DNA from: Streptomyces rubellomurinus
Lineage (GTDB): Bacteria; Actinomycetota; Actinomycetes; Streptomycetales; Streptomycetaceae
NCBI RefSeq assembly: GCF_000961885.1
Contig: NZ_JZKH01000036.1
Location: 1-64,000 of the forward strand
DNA: 64,000 nucleotides
Direction of reading: 5' to 3'
The notes under the pieces were generated by a model that was given only the letters and a program-made list of their open reading frames with translations, did not search any database and was not told the origin of the DNA. Shown here one piece after another: positions 33,431-41,280 of this stretch (position 1 is the stretch's first letter; each line of letters starts with the position of its first letter). Made by a program: the position numbers and the translations under genes.

Positions 33431-33623
33431 GTCGTGCGCCCACCCACCGGGCGCGCCGGCCCAGGATGCGCGGGATGCCGAGCTGCCGCCGCTCCGCGCG
33501 CTGACGGTGCTCGACGCCGTCGAAGCCGAGGTCCTCCGCCCGGTCGGGGCGGTGCGCGGAGCGCTGGGGGCTGTTGTGGCGTCGGCCGCGCGGGGCGCCG
33601 CCGCGATCGGGCATCCAGGTCAT
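33414..33623 (-). CDS. Small basic hypothetical protein (69 residues)
   Basis: A possible 69-residue Arg-rich protein starting MTWMPDRGGAPRGRRHN and ending GRRARWVGARLRRET. Third codon positions are strongly G/C throughout, as in real streptomycete genes. It is flanked by a terminator-like hairpin at its stop. No clear ribosome site lies before the ATG at 33623. A second in-frame ATG is at 33614. No domain is recognised. The high Arg content suggests nucleic-acid or ribosome contact, which is only a guess. Confidence 0.45.
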   Translation of the reverse strand: MTWMPDRGGAPRGRRHNSPQRSAHRPDRAEDLGFDGVEHRQRAERRQLGIPRILGRRARWVGARLRRET

Positions 33624-33830
33624 ACCGGAATGGATGCCCCTGGGCCGGTCGGGGTAACCGTGCGGGTGCCGTCGAGATTGGCCTATGCGGTTGTCATATG
33701 AGCACGGATTGACGGGAGTTGAGGGCGAAGGGCGCTCACGGGGCACGCCCTTCGCGGGTCACGCCTCGCGCGCGTCATGCCTTGCGCGGGTCGGTCCTCG
33801 CGGCGGGTCCGCGCGGTGGGTCCTCGCCGC

Positions 33831-34955
33831 TCACTCCTTGTGGCGGCCGACCCAGTCCAGCAGCTCGGCGGTGAACTGCTCCGGCACCTCCTCGTGCGGG
33901 AAGTGCCCGACCCCCGGCAGCAGCCGCCAGCGGTACGGCGCCGCGACGTACTCGCCGCCGCCGAGCGCGGTGTGCGAGAGCAGCACCGGGTCGGCGGCGC
34001 CCTGGACGTGCAGGGTCGGCGCGGTGATCGGCTTCTTCATCCGCCGGGCGAACTGGATGCCGTCCGGCCGCGCCATCGAGCGCATCAGCCAGCGGTAGGG
34101 CTCGATCGAGCAGTGCGCGGTGCTGGGGATCTGGATCGCCTGCCGGTACGCGTGCACGGCCGCCTCGTCCAGGCCGTTCGGACCGGTCCACTCCGCCAGG
34201 TAGCGGCCGACCAGCGCGGCGTCCTCGGCGACCAGCCGGCGTTCCGGTATCCACGGCCGCTGGAAGCCCAGCACGTGCTCGAAGGCGGCGAACTGGCGGC
34301 GGTCGGTCAGGAGCGCCCGGCGCAGGTCCCGGGGGTGCGCGGCGGAGACCACGGTGAGGCTCTGGATGACCGAGGGCCGCATCACCGCCGCCACCCAGGC
34401 CAGGGTGCCGCCGGAGGCGTGCCCGACCAGGTGTGCCCGGGGCTCGCCGAGCGAGCGGATCACCCCGGTGATGTCCAGGGCGAGGTTGCCGGGGTCGTAC
34501 CCGCGCGGGGTGCGGTCGCTGCCGCCGATGCCCCGCAGGTCCAGTGCCACCGCGCGGTAGCCGGCCTCGGCGAGCGCGGTCAGCTGGTGGCGCCAGGCCC
34601 ACCAGTACTCCGGCCAGCCGTGCACCAGCAGCACCAGGGGGCCGGAACCCAGCTCGGCGATGTGGAAGCGGGCGCCGTTGGCGGCGAGGTCGCGGTGCGT
34701 CCACGGGCCGGGCTGACGGATGCTCCACGCCTCGGCGGCTCCGCCCTCGACAGAGCCGCCCTCGGCGGCTCCGCCCGCGCCACTGCTTCCGTCCTCGCCG
34801 CTGCTTCCGTCCCGGCCGGTTCCGTCTCCGGGGGCCTGGCGGAGCTCTGCGCCGGGCCGTGCGCCGGCCCCGGAGGCGGCCCCGGTCTCGGGGTCGGAGC
34901 CGGGGCCGGAATCGGCGGACGGGCGCGCGGGTACGGGCTTCTGGTCGAGCGGCAT
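33831..34955 (-). CDS. Alpha/beta hydrolase of epoxide-hydrolase-like type with altered nucleophile
   Basis: A 374-residue protein. Residues 1-80 are a Gly/Ser/Glu-rich extension. The hydrolase fold has LVLLVHGWPEYWWAWRHQL (oxyanion HGWP), LDLRGIGGSD, and an elbow reading LVGHASGG. In relatives this position is VGHDxGG or VGHSxGG, so the nucleophile position is Ala180 with Ser181 next. VQGAADPVLL offers the acid and LPGVGHFPHEEVPEQ the histidine. The enzyme may be inactive, may use the shifted serine, or may be a binding protein. It is convergent with no other gene and next to a holin-like gene. Confidence 0.85.
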   Translation of the reverse strand: MPLDQKPVPARPSADSGPGSDPETGAASGAGARPGAELRQAPGDGTGRDGSSGEDGSSGAGGAAEGGSVEGGAAEAWSIRQPGPWTHRDLAANGARFHIAELGSGPLVLLVHGWPEYWWAWRHQLTALAEAGYRAVALDLRGIGGSDRTPRGYDPGNLALDITGVIRSLGEPRAHLVGHASGGTLAWVAAVMRPSVIQSLTVVSAAHPRDLRRALLTDRRQFAAFEHVLGFQRPWIPERRLVAEDAALVGRYLAEWTGPNGLDEAAVHAYRQAIQIPSTAHCSIEPYRWLMRSMARPDGIQFARRMKKPITAPTLHVQGAADPVLLSHTALGGGEYVAAPYRWRLLPGVGHFPHEEVPEQFTAELLDWVGRHKE

Positions 34956-35056
34956 ACCGAGAGCGTGTCACATCCGCGCGGCGCCGACGCGCCCGGCACT
35001 CGCTGTCGGCGGGTCCGGGTGCGCCCGCGGTTGACGGGATGCCCGACCGGGAGGCT

Positions 35057-35533
35057 TTACGGGATGCGGCCCAGGGCCCGGTCGATCTCCTCCTTGGTGG
35101 CCGGGCGCGGCCGGGCGGTCTTCAGCACCTCGGCGGTCTTCTGGACGCCCTCCATGGTGCGCTCCGGCTTCTGGATGCGCTTGAAGAAGCGCACGGCGAC
35201 GATGCCGACCACGAGCGCGAGGATCAGGTGGAGGACACCCGAGAGCGCGAACGCCCCACCGAGCGGCACGCCCAGGAAGTGGATGAGGTAGGCGATCGCG
35301 ATGCTGAACATCGGCACCGAGGCGAGTGCGATCACCCCGGCGACGGCGATGAAGAGGCCACCGGAGACGCCGCGCTTGACGTCCGCCCGGATCTCGGACT
35401 TGGCGAGCGCGATCTCGTCGTGGACCAGTGCGGACAGGTCGGCGGTGGCCGCGGCGAACAGCTGCCCCACCGAACGCTCGCCCTCGTGGGGCGCCCGGCC
35501 GTTGCTGGACGGGTCTGCGGTTCCTGCGGGCAT
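35057..35533 (-). CDS. Phage holin superfamily III-like membrane protein
   Basis: A 158-residue protein of the DUF1469/Phage_holin_3_6 type. The amphipathic N-terminal half is SVGQLFAAATADLSALVHDEIALAKSEIRADVKRGV. Two transmembrane helices follow (about 55-80, LFIAVAGVIALASVPMFSIAIAYLI, and 90-112). A basic C-terminal tail ends EEIDRALGRIP. Despite the family name there is no phage context. Such proteins are widespread in actinobacteria, with unknown roles at the membrane. The ATG at 35533 lies 216 bases downstream of the end of nhaA. Confidence 0.9.
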   Translation of the reverse strand: MPAGTADPSSNGRAPHEGERSVGQLFAAATADLSALVHDEIALAKSEIRADVKRGVSGGLFIAVAGVIALASVPMFSIAIAYLIHFLGVPLGGAFALSGVLHLILALVVGIVAVRFFKRIQKPERTMEGVQKTAEVLKTARPRPATKEEIDRALGRIP

Positions 35534-35677
35534 CAGCGATTCTCCTCTGCGGCTGTGGGGCTCTGCGGCTGTGGCGTGACGCCGCCGGATGGTGCGGTTC
35601 CGGCGGGCCGGTGGGGGCCCCGGAGGCGTCTGTGGACTGTCGACAGCTCAGAATCATGCCTCCACCGGTCTGTCGGA

Positions 35678-35706
35678 CACCACTCCGGGGCCCCGCCGGA
35701 GTGGTG
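35678..35706 (-). terminator. Terminator after nhaA
   Basis: caccactccgg (35678-35688) pairs with 35696-35706 over 11 bp, with loop ggccccg, 44 bases beyond the nhaA stop. Confidence 0.65.
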
Positions 35707-35749
35707 CCCTCCGGCCTCCGGGGCCGCTGCGGGGGCGGCTTTCGAGGCC

Positions 35750-37150
35750 TCAGCCGGGCGTTCCCGGTCCCTCGTCGGCGGGGCGTGCCGCCGGGCCGTC
35801 GGCCGGCTGTGCCGCGAGCCGGGAGGCACGGGACCGCCAGGCCGGGTCGTCCGCCTGGTAGACGTCCGGGACGCCGTCGCCGTCCACGTCCCGGTCCTCC
35901 TCCTCGCAGAGTGCGCGGTAGTGCCGGTTGCGCAGCTTCAGCAGGGCGGTGGCGACCAGCGCGCAGAGCAGCGAGCCGACCAGCACGGCCGCCTTGGCGC
36001 GCTCGGCGAGCGTCGGATCGTTGGGGAAGGCCAGCTCGCTGATCAGCAGTGAGACGGTGAAGCCGATGCCCGCGAGCACCGAGACGGCGAACATATCGGC
36101 CCACTTGAGCTGCGGGTTCAGCTCGGCCCGGGTGAAGCGCGCGGCCAGCCGGGTGCCGCCGAATATGCCGACCGTCTTGCCGACCAGCAGGCCGATCACG
36201 ATGCCGAGCGGGGCGGCCTGGGTGAACACCTCGCGCAGCGCCGAGCCGGAGATCGTCACCCCGGCCGAGAACAGCGCGAACACCGGGACGGCCAGGCCGG
36301 CCGAGAGCGGACGGACCAGGTGCTCGATGTGCTCGCCGGGGGAGTGCTGCTCGTCGCCCTCCCGGTGGCAGCGCAGCATCAGGCCCATCGCGACGCCGGC
36401 CACCGTGGCGTGGATGCCGCTCTCGTGCATCAGCGCCCAGACCACGACGGCCAGCGGCACGAACAGGTACCAGCCGTGCACCCCGCGGCGGTGCAGGAAC
36501 CAGAACAGCACCAGACCGGCGAAGGCCAGGCCGAGCGCCCAGAACTTGATCCCGGAGCTGTAGAAGACCGCGATGATCAGGATCGCGATCAGGTCGTCCA
36601 CGACGGCGAGGGTGAGCAGGAACGCGCGCAGCGGGGACGGCAGGTGGCTGCCGACCACGGCCAGCACGCCGAGCGCGAAGGCGATGTCGGTGGCGGTCGG
36701 GATCGCCCACCCGCCGGGGTGACCGCCGCTGCCGGAGTTGACCAGGGCGAACAGGATCGCGGGCATCGCGACCCCGCAGACGGCCGCGATCACGGGCAGC
36801 AGCGCGGCACTCGGGGTGCGCAGCTCGCCCGCCACGAACTCGCGCTTGAGCTCGATCCCGGCGACGAAGAAGAAGATCGTCAGCAGCCCGTCCTTGGCCC
36901 AGGTGGCCAGGGAGAGGTCGAGGTGGAGCGGCGCGGACGGGCCGACGGTGTGGTTGAGCAGGCTCTCGTACGCGTGCGGCCAGACGTTGGCCCAGATCAG
37001 CGCGATCACGGCGGCGCCCAGCAGGAGCATGCCGCCGACCGTCTCGGTGCGCAGGGCGTCGGTGATGAAGGCGCGCTCGGGCAGGGACAGCCGGCCGAGC
37101 AACTGCCGGCGTCGGGGGGTCTGCTGGTGGGCAGGCGACTGGTCGGTCAC
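35750..37150 (-). CDS. nhaA: Na+/H+ antiporter NhaA
   Basis: A 466-residue NhaA-type antiporter exchanging sodium for protons. About twelve helices are present. The ion-binding pair is in TLAVVDDLIAILIIAVFY (adjacent aspartates). TDIAFALGVLAVVG and a Lys-bearing VGKTVGIFGGTRLA are other family segments. The C-terminal cytoplasmic tail is longer than usual and contains DRDVDGDGVPDVYQADD, an EF-hand or thrombospondin-like calcium-binding pattern. The GTG at 37150 follows AGGAGGT. It is expected to matter for pH and salt tolerance. Confidence 0.94.
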   Translation of the reverse strand: MTDQSPAHQQTPRRRQLLGRLSLPERAFITDALRTETVGGMLLLGAAVIALIWANVWPHAYESLLNHTVGPSAPLHLDLSLATWAKDGLLTIFFFVAGIELKREFVAGELRTPSAALLPVIAAVCGVAMPAILFALVNSGSGGHPGGWAIPTATDIAFALGVLAVVGSHLPSPLRAFLLTLAVVDDLIAILIIAVFYSSGIKFWALGLAFAGLVLFWFLHRRGVHGWYLFVPLAVVVWALMHESGIHATVAGVAMGLMLRCHREGDEQHSPGEHIEHLVRPLSAGLAVPVFALFSAGVTISGSALREVFTQAAPLGIVIGLLVGKTVGIFGGTRLAARFTRAELNPQLKWADMFAVSVLAGIGFTVSLLISELAFPNDPTLAERAKAAVLVGSLLCALVATALLKLRNRHYRALCEEEDRDVDGDGVPDVYQADDPAWRSRASRLAAQPADGPAARPADEGPGTPG

Positions 37151-37483
37151 GCGTGACCTCCTGAGGGGCTGGGAGCGGCAACGGTTGCACGGGTGGTGCA
37201 AGTGCCGACCAGACTTCCCGGCGCGCCCTGTGACGCCCGGATTCCTGCACGAGGATCTTGATGCGTCCTTAGCAGTCTACGGGACGTTCGGGTGATGACC
37301 GGATCGTCCTATTCAAGGACTTAAGCCCTGCCGGCCCTTTCTGCACTCCCGAGGAGCAGTCGCCCGGCACCCGAACGGACCAGGCCGAGTGCACTCGGGT
37401 GAACGCCTCCCTATCGTCGGTCGCAGGCGCCACCCGGTTCAGGGCCGGCGCACATCCCCCTTCGCTGTGCTGGAGGCACGACC
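37151..37483. other. Divergent nhaA/serine hydrolase promoter region
   Basis: No gene is seen in 333 bases. The stretch 37255-37345 is comparatively AT-rich (cctattcaaggacttaag). The ribosome site TGGAGG for the serine hydrolase is at 37470-37475. Confidence 0.5.
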
Positions 37484-38848
37484 ATGCCCGGTGGTGGCAC
37501 CGCCCTGCCCGAACCGCCCCTGTTACCCGGTGAGCCCGCGGAGCCACCCGGCTCGGGCGGTGCGTTCGGCGCGTCCGGTCCGTTCGTGGCCGGTCCGTTT
37601 GTGGCCGGTCCGTTCGTGGCGGGTCCCTTCGTGGCCGGTTCGAGTGCTGCGGATCCGGACGTTCCCGCCGACCTCGACCGGCTGCTCCGCCCGCTGTTCC
37701 GCGCCGCCGGACCGGACGGCGGCGTCGCCGTCGCGGTGATCCGCGGCGACGAGCGGACGGTCGCCTGTCGGGGGCGCGCCGACCGCTCCGGCGAGCGTCC
37801 GGTCCGCGCCGACACCCGATTCGCGCTCGGCTCCGTCACCAGGACCTTCACCGGGCTGCTGCTCGCCGAGATGGCCGCCCGGGGTGAGGTCCGGTACGAC
37901 GACCCGATCGACCGTTACCTCCCCGCCGGTGCCGTCCCCGGCTATCCGCACGAGCGGCCGATCACCCTGCTCCACCTGGCCACCCACACCTCCGGGCTGC
38001 CCCGGCTGCCGGTCGGCCTGCTGCCGGCGGCGGCCCCGCGCTGGTTCACCCGTCCGTACGCGACGTTCGGCCCCGCACACCTGCTCAGGGCGCTGCCCCG
38101 GACCCCGGTGCGGGGAACCCCGGGCACCCAGGTGCGCTACTCCAGCCTCGGCTGCGGACTGCTCGGCCTCCTGCTGGCCAACGCGGCCGGGCAGCGCTAC
38201 GACGACCTGCTGGCTGCCCGGGTCTGCGGCCCGCTGGGCCTGCTGGACACCTCCTGCGGCCCCGGCCGGGAGGATGCCACCGGGTACCGGCGCGGCCGCT
38301 GGGTGCCGTCCTTCCGGCTGCCCGCGCTGCCTGGCGCGGCCGCGCTGCGTTCCACCGCCGACGACCTGCTCCGCTACCTGCAGGCACACCTGTCGCTGGA
38401 CGCCGTGCCGCTCTCCTCACCGGCCGACGCGGCGGTCCTGCGGACGGCCCTCGGCGAGGTCAGCCACCCCAGGGCCGGGCGGCGCCGGACCGGCGGCACC
38501 CGGGTCTGCCTCGGGTGGAACCACCGCTCGCTGTGCGCGACGGAGGCGGAGCCGGCGGCGGTGCGGGAAGTCGCGGCAGGGGTGGCGACGGGGAAGGCGG
38601 CGGGGGAGGTCGACGGCCCGGGTGGCGAGCCCGGTCCGTCGGGTGTCGCCGAGGAGGGCGCCGAGCTGGTGTTCCACACCGGCTCCACCCGCGGCTCCGG
38701 CGCCTTCGTCGGGTTCAGCCCGCGGGCCCAGGTCGGCCTGGCGGTGCTGGCCGGCGCCCGCTCCCTGCGCAGCCGGGGCCTGGCTCGGAGCGCGTACGAG
38801 ACGCTGCGCACCCTGGCCGCGGAACGCCTGGCGGAGCCGGCGGACTGA
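37484..38848 (+). CDS. Beta-lactamase/DD-peptidase-like serine hydrolase with altered motifs and a TTA codon
   Basis: A 454-residue class C beta-lactamase-fold protein. Residues 1-60 are low complexity, including four FVAGP units. The first motif reads FALGSVTRTFTG, so SxxK has become SxxR (Ser117, Arg120). The second is VRYSSLG, where YxN is YSS. The third is VFHTGST, HTG, as in some esterase relatives. An extra Gly/Ala/Glu-rich insertion sits before the last motif. The general base is therefore doubtful. Leu14 is TTA (37523-37525), the only such codon I found in the window, implying bldA control. TGGAGG at 37470 supports the start. Confidence 0.88.
   Translation: MPGGGTALPEPPLLPGEPAEPPGSGGAFGASGPFVAGPFVAGPFVAGPFVAGSSAADPDVPADLDRLLRPLFRAAGPDGGVAVAVIRGDERTVACRGRADRSGERPVRADTRFALGSVTRTFTGLLLAEMAARGEVRYDDPIDRYLPAGAVPGYPHERPITLLHLATHTSGLPRLPVGLLPAAAPRWFTRPYATFGPAHLLRALPRTPVRGTPGTQVRYSSLGCGLLGLLLANAAGQRYDDLLAARVCGPLGLLDTSCGPGREDATGYRRGRWVPSFRLPALPGAAALRSTADDLLRYLQAHLSLDAVPLSSPADAAVLRTALGEVSHPRAGRRRTGGTRVCLGWNHRSLCATEAEPAAVREVAAGVATGKAAGEVDGPGGEPGPSGVAEEGAELVFHTGSTRGSGAFVGFSPRAQVGLAVLAGARSLRSRGLARSAYETLRTLAAERLAEPAD
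37577..37636 (+). repeat. 15-bp in-frame tandem repeat in the serine hydrolase
   Basis: Four units of ggtccgtt(c/t)gtggcc-like sequence (37577-37591, 37592-37606, 37607-37621, 37622-37636) encode GPFVA repeats near the N-terminus. Confidence 0.9.
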
Positions 38849-38948
38849 CGGTGCGCCGGGTCGGCCGCGCGGTGGCCTGACGGCGGGGTGGCCTGACGGC
38901 GGCGTGGCGCGGTCGCGCGATGGCGTGACGGCGGCGCGGGCGGACGCC

Positions 38949-38982
38949 GGTGCCCCGGGCGGTGGGAACCGCCCGGGGCACC
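38949..38982. terminator. Bidirectional terminator between serine hydrolase and acs
   Basis: ggtgccccgggcgg (38949-38962) pairs perfectly with 38969-38982 (14 bp, loop tgggaa), between convergent genes. A 16-bp unit repeated twice lies at 38871-38902 just before it. Confidence 0.8.
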
Positions 38983-39025
38983 GTCACCGGCCGCGCCGGC
39001 GTGTTCGGCAACCGTGCCGGGATGC

Positions 39026-40981
39026 TCAGCCGTTGCTGCCGGTCGGCGGCAGCTGGGCCTGGATCTGGCTCATCACCGTGCTGTCGGCGAGGGTGGTGGT
39101 GTCACCGACCTCGCGGCCCTCGGCGATGTCGCGCAGCAGGCGGCGCATGATCTTGCCCGAGCGGGTCTTCGGCAGCTCGCCGACGACCTTGATCTGCTTC
39201 GGCTTGGCGATCGGGCCGAGCGTGCGGCCGACGTGCGCCCGCAGCTCCTCGACCAGCTCCGGGCTCTCGGTCGCGCCGCCGCGCAGGATCACGAAGGCGA
39301 CGATGGCCTGGCCGGTGGTCGCGTCGGTGGCGCCGACCACGGCGGACTCGGCCACCGAGGGGTGCCCGACCAGGGCCGACTCGACCTCGGTGGTGGAGAT
39401 GTTGTGGCCCGAGACGAGCATGACGTCGTCGACCCGGCCGAGCAGCCAGATGTCGCCGTCCTCGTCCTTCTTGGCGCCGTCACCGGCGAAGTAGCGGCCC
39501 TCGAAGCGCGACCAGTAGGTCTCGATGTAGCGCTGGTCGTCGCCCCAGATGGTGCGCAGCATGGACGGCCACGGCTCGGTGAGCACCAGGTAGCCGCCGG
39601 AGCCGTTGGGGACCTCGACGGCGTTGTCGTCGACGACGGTGGCGGCGATGCCCGGCAGGGCGCGCTGGGCGGAGCCCGGCTTGGTCTCGGTGACGCCCGG
39701 CAGCGGGCTGATCATGATGGCGCCGGTCTCGGTCTGCCACCAGGTGTCCACGATCGGGGCCTTGCCGGCGCCGATGTGCTCCCGGTACCAGACCCAGGCC
39801 TCGGGGTTGATCGGCTCGCCGACGCTGCCCAGCACCCGCAGCGAGGACAGGTCGAACTTCGCGGGGATGTCGTCGCCCCACTTCATGAAGGTGCGGATCG
39901 CGGTCGGCGCGGTGTAGAGGATCGTCACGCCGTACTTCTGGACGATCTCCCAGAACCGGCCCTGGTGCGGGGTGTCCGGGGTGCCCTCGTAGATGACCTG
40001 GGTGGCACCGTTGGAGAGCGGGCCGTAGACGATGTACGAGTGGCCGGTGACCCAGCCGATGTCGGCGGTGCACCAGTAGACGTCCGACTCCGGCTTGAGG
40101 TCGAAGACGGCGTGGTGGGTGTAGCTGGCCTGGGTGAGGTAGCCGCCCGAGGTGTGCAGGATGCCCTTGGGCTTCCCGGTGGTGCCCGAGGTGTAGAGGA
40201 TGAAGAGCGGGTGCTCGGCGTCGTGCGCCTCGGGGGTGTGCTCGGTCGACTGGCGGGCGGTGATCTCGTGCCACCAGACGTCGCGGCCCTCGGTCCAGGG
40301 GATGTCCTGCTCGGTGCGGCGGATCACCAGGACGTGCTCGACGCCGTCGACCTTGGTCAGGGCCTCGTCGATGGCCGGCTTGAGGGCGGAGGGCTTGCCG
40401 CGGCGGTAGCCGCCGTCCGCGGTGATGACCAGCTTGGCCTGGGCGTCCTGGATGCGGGAGGCGACGGCGTCGGCGGAGAAGCCGCCGAAGACCACCGAGT
40501 GGGTGGCGCCGATCCGGGCGCAGGCGAGCATCGCGACGACCGCCTCGGCGATCATCGGCAGGTAGACCGCGACCCGGTCGCCCTTGCGGACGCCGAGCTC
40601 CAGCAGCGCGTTGGCGGCCTGCGAGACCTCGTCCTTGAGCTGGGCGTAGGTGATCGAGCGGCCGTCACCGGGCTCGCCCTCGAAGTGGATCGCGACCCGG
40701 TCGCCGAGGCCGTTCTCGACGTGGCGGTCGACGCAGTTGTACGCCACGTTGAGCTTGCCGTCGGCGAACCACTTGGCGAAGGGCGGGTTGGACCAGTCGA
40801 GCGTCTCGGTCGGCTCGACGGCCCAGCTGAGGCGGCGGGCCTGCTCGGCCCAGAAGCCCAGACGGTCCTCGGAGGCCTGCCCGTACGCGGCCGCGGTGAC
40901 GTTGGCGGTTGCGGCGAGCTCTGCCGGCGGGGCGAAGCGCCGCTCCTCCTTGAGCAGGTTGGCCAGGCTCTCGTTGCTCAA
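39026..40981 (-). CDS. acsA: Acetyl-CoA synthetase
   Basis: A 651-residue AMP-forming acetate-CoA ligase, making acetyl-CoA from acetate, ATP and CoA. Family motifs: [17 protein letters not shown] near the N-terminus, P-loop [21 protein letters not shown] in the AMP-binding core, [13 protein letters not shown], and the C-terminal [14 protein letters not shown], whose Lys is the site of regulatory acetylation in this family. The length is normal. The start [16 protein letters not shown] at 40981 has GAGGAGTGCG upstream. A 14-base sequence upstream (41119-41132) is also found before the SulP gene. Confidence 0.97.
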   Translation of the reverse strand: MSNESLANLLKEERRFAPPAELAATANVTAAAYGQASEDRLGFWAEQARRLSWAVEPTETLDWSNPPFAKWFADGKLNVAYNCVDRHVENGLGDRVAIHFEGEPGDGRSITYAQLKDEVSQAANALLELGVRKGDRVAVYLPMIAEAVVAMLACARIGATHSVVFGGFSADAVASRIQDAQAKLVITADGGYRRGKPSALKPAIDEALTKVDGVEHVLVIRRTEQDIPWTEGRDVWWHEITARQSTEHTPEAHDAEHPLFILYTSGTTGKPKGILHTSGGYLTQASYTHHAVFDLKPESDVYWCTADIGWVTGHSYIVYGPLSNGATQVIYEGTPDTPHQGRFWEIVQKYGVTILYTAPTAIRTFMKWGDDIPAKFDLSSLRVLGSVGEPINPEAWVWYREHIGAGKAPIVDTWWQTETGAIMISPLPGVTETKPGSAQRALPGIAATVVDDNAVEVPNGSGGYLVLTEPWPSMLRTIWGDDQRYIETYWSRFEGRYFAGDGAKKDEDGDIWLLGRVDDVMLVSGHNISTTEVESALVGHPSVAESAVVGATDATTGQAIVAFVILRGGATESPELVEELRAHVGRTLGPIAKPKQIKVVGELPKTRSGKIMRRLLRDIAEGREVGDTTTLADSTVMSQIQAQLPPTGSNG

Positions 40982-41280
40982 CGCGCACTCCTCATCGAGT
41001 CATGATCGGGGACGATCCCGTGCGTGGGGATTGTCCCGTGTGTCCCAGCGCACAGCTCACCAGGCGAACGTGCCAGTTGACAAGAGGCTCCTGGGAATTG
41101 GTGTAGACCTTTGACCGATGGTCGAACGGTCGCCCGGCCTGTTCGCCACAGCGGGACATGCTAGACCGCTGCGGGGTGCACCGGGCTGCGTTCGGGTGCG
41201 TGGTAACCGTGTGGGGTGTGTCGGACCGTGATGGGGTGGGCCCGCGCCCGGGCCCGCCCGGCGGGGCGCGGGCCCGGCTC
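40982..41280. other. acs upstream region
   Basis: These 299 bases between acs and the end of the SulP gene contain no convincing gene. Relatively AT-rich sequence at 41085-41115 probably holds the promoter. The element tggtcgaacggtcg lies at 41119-41132, 138 bases before the start codon. It is within a wider GACCG...CGGTC inverted repeat. Confidence 0.5.

Noticed and set aside
35057-35533. Prophage remnant suggested by the holin-like gene
   Set aside because: No phage structural, integrase or lysin genes nearby; this membrane family is a common chromosomal actinobacterial protein.
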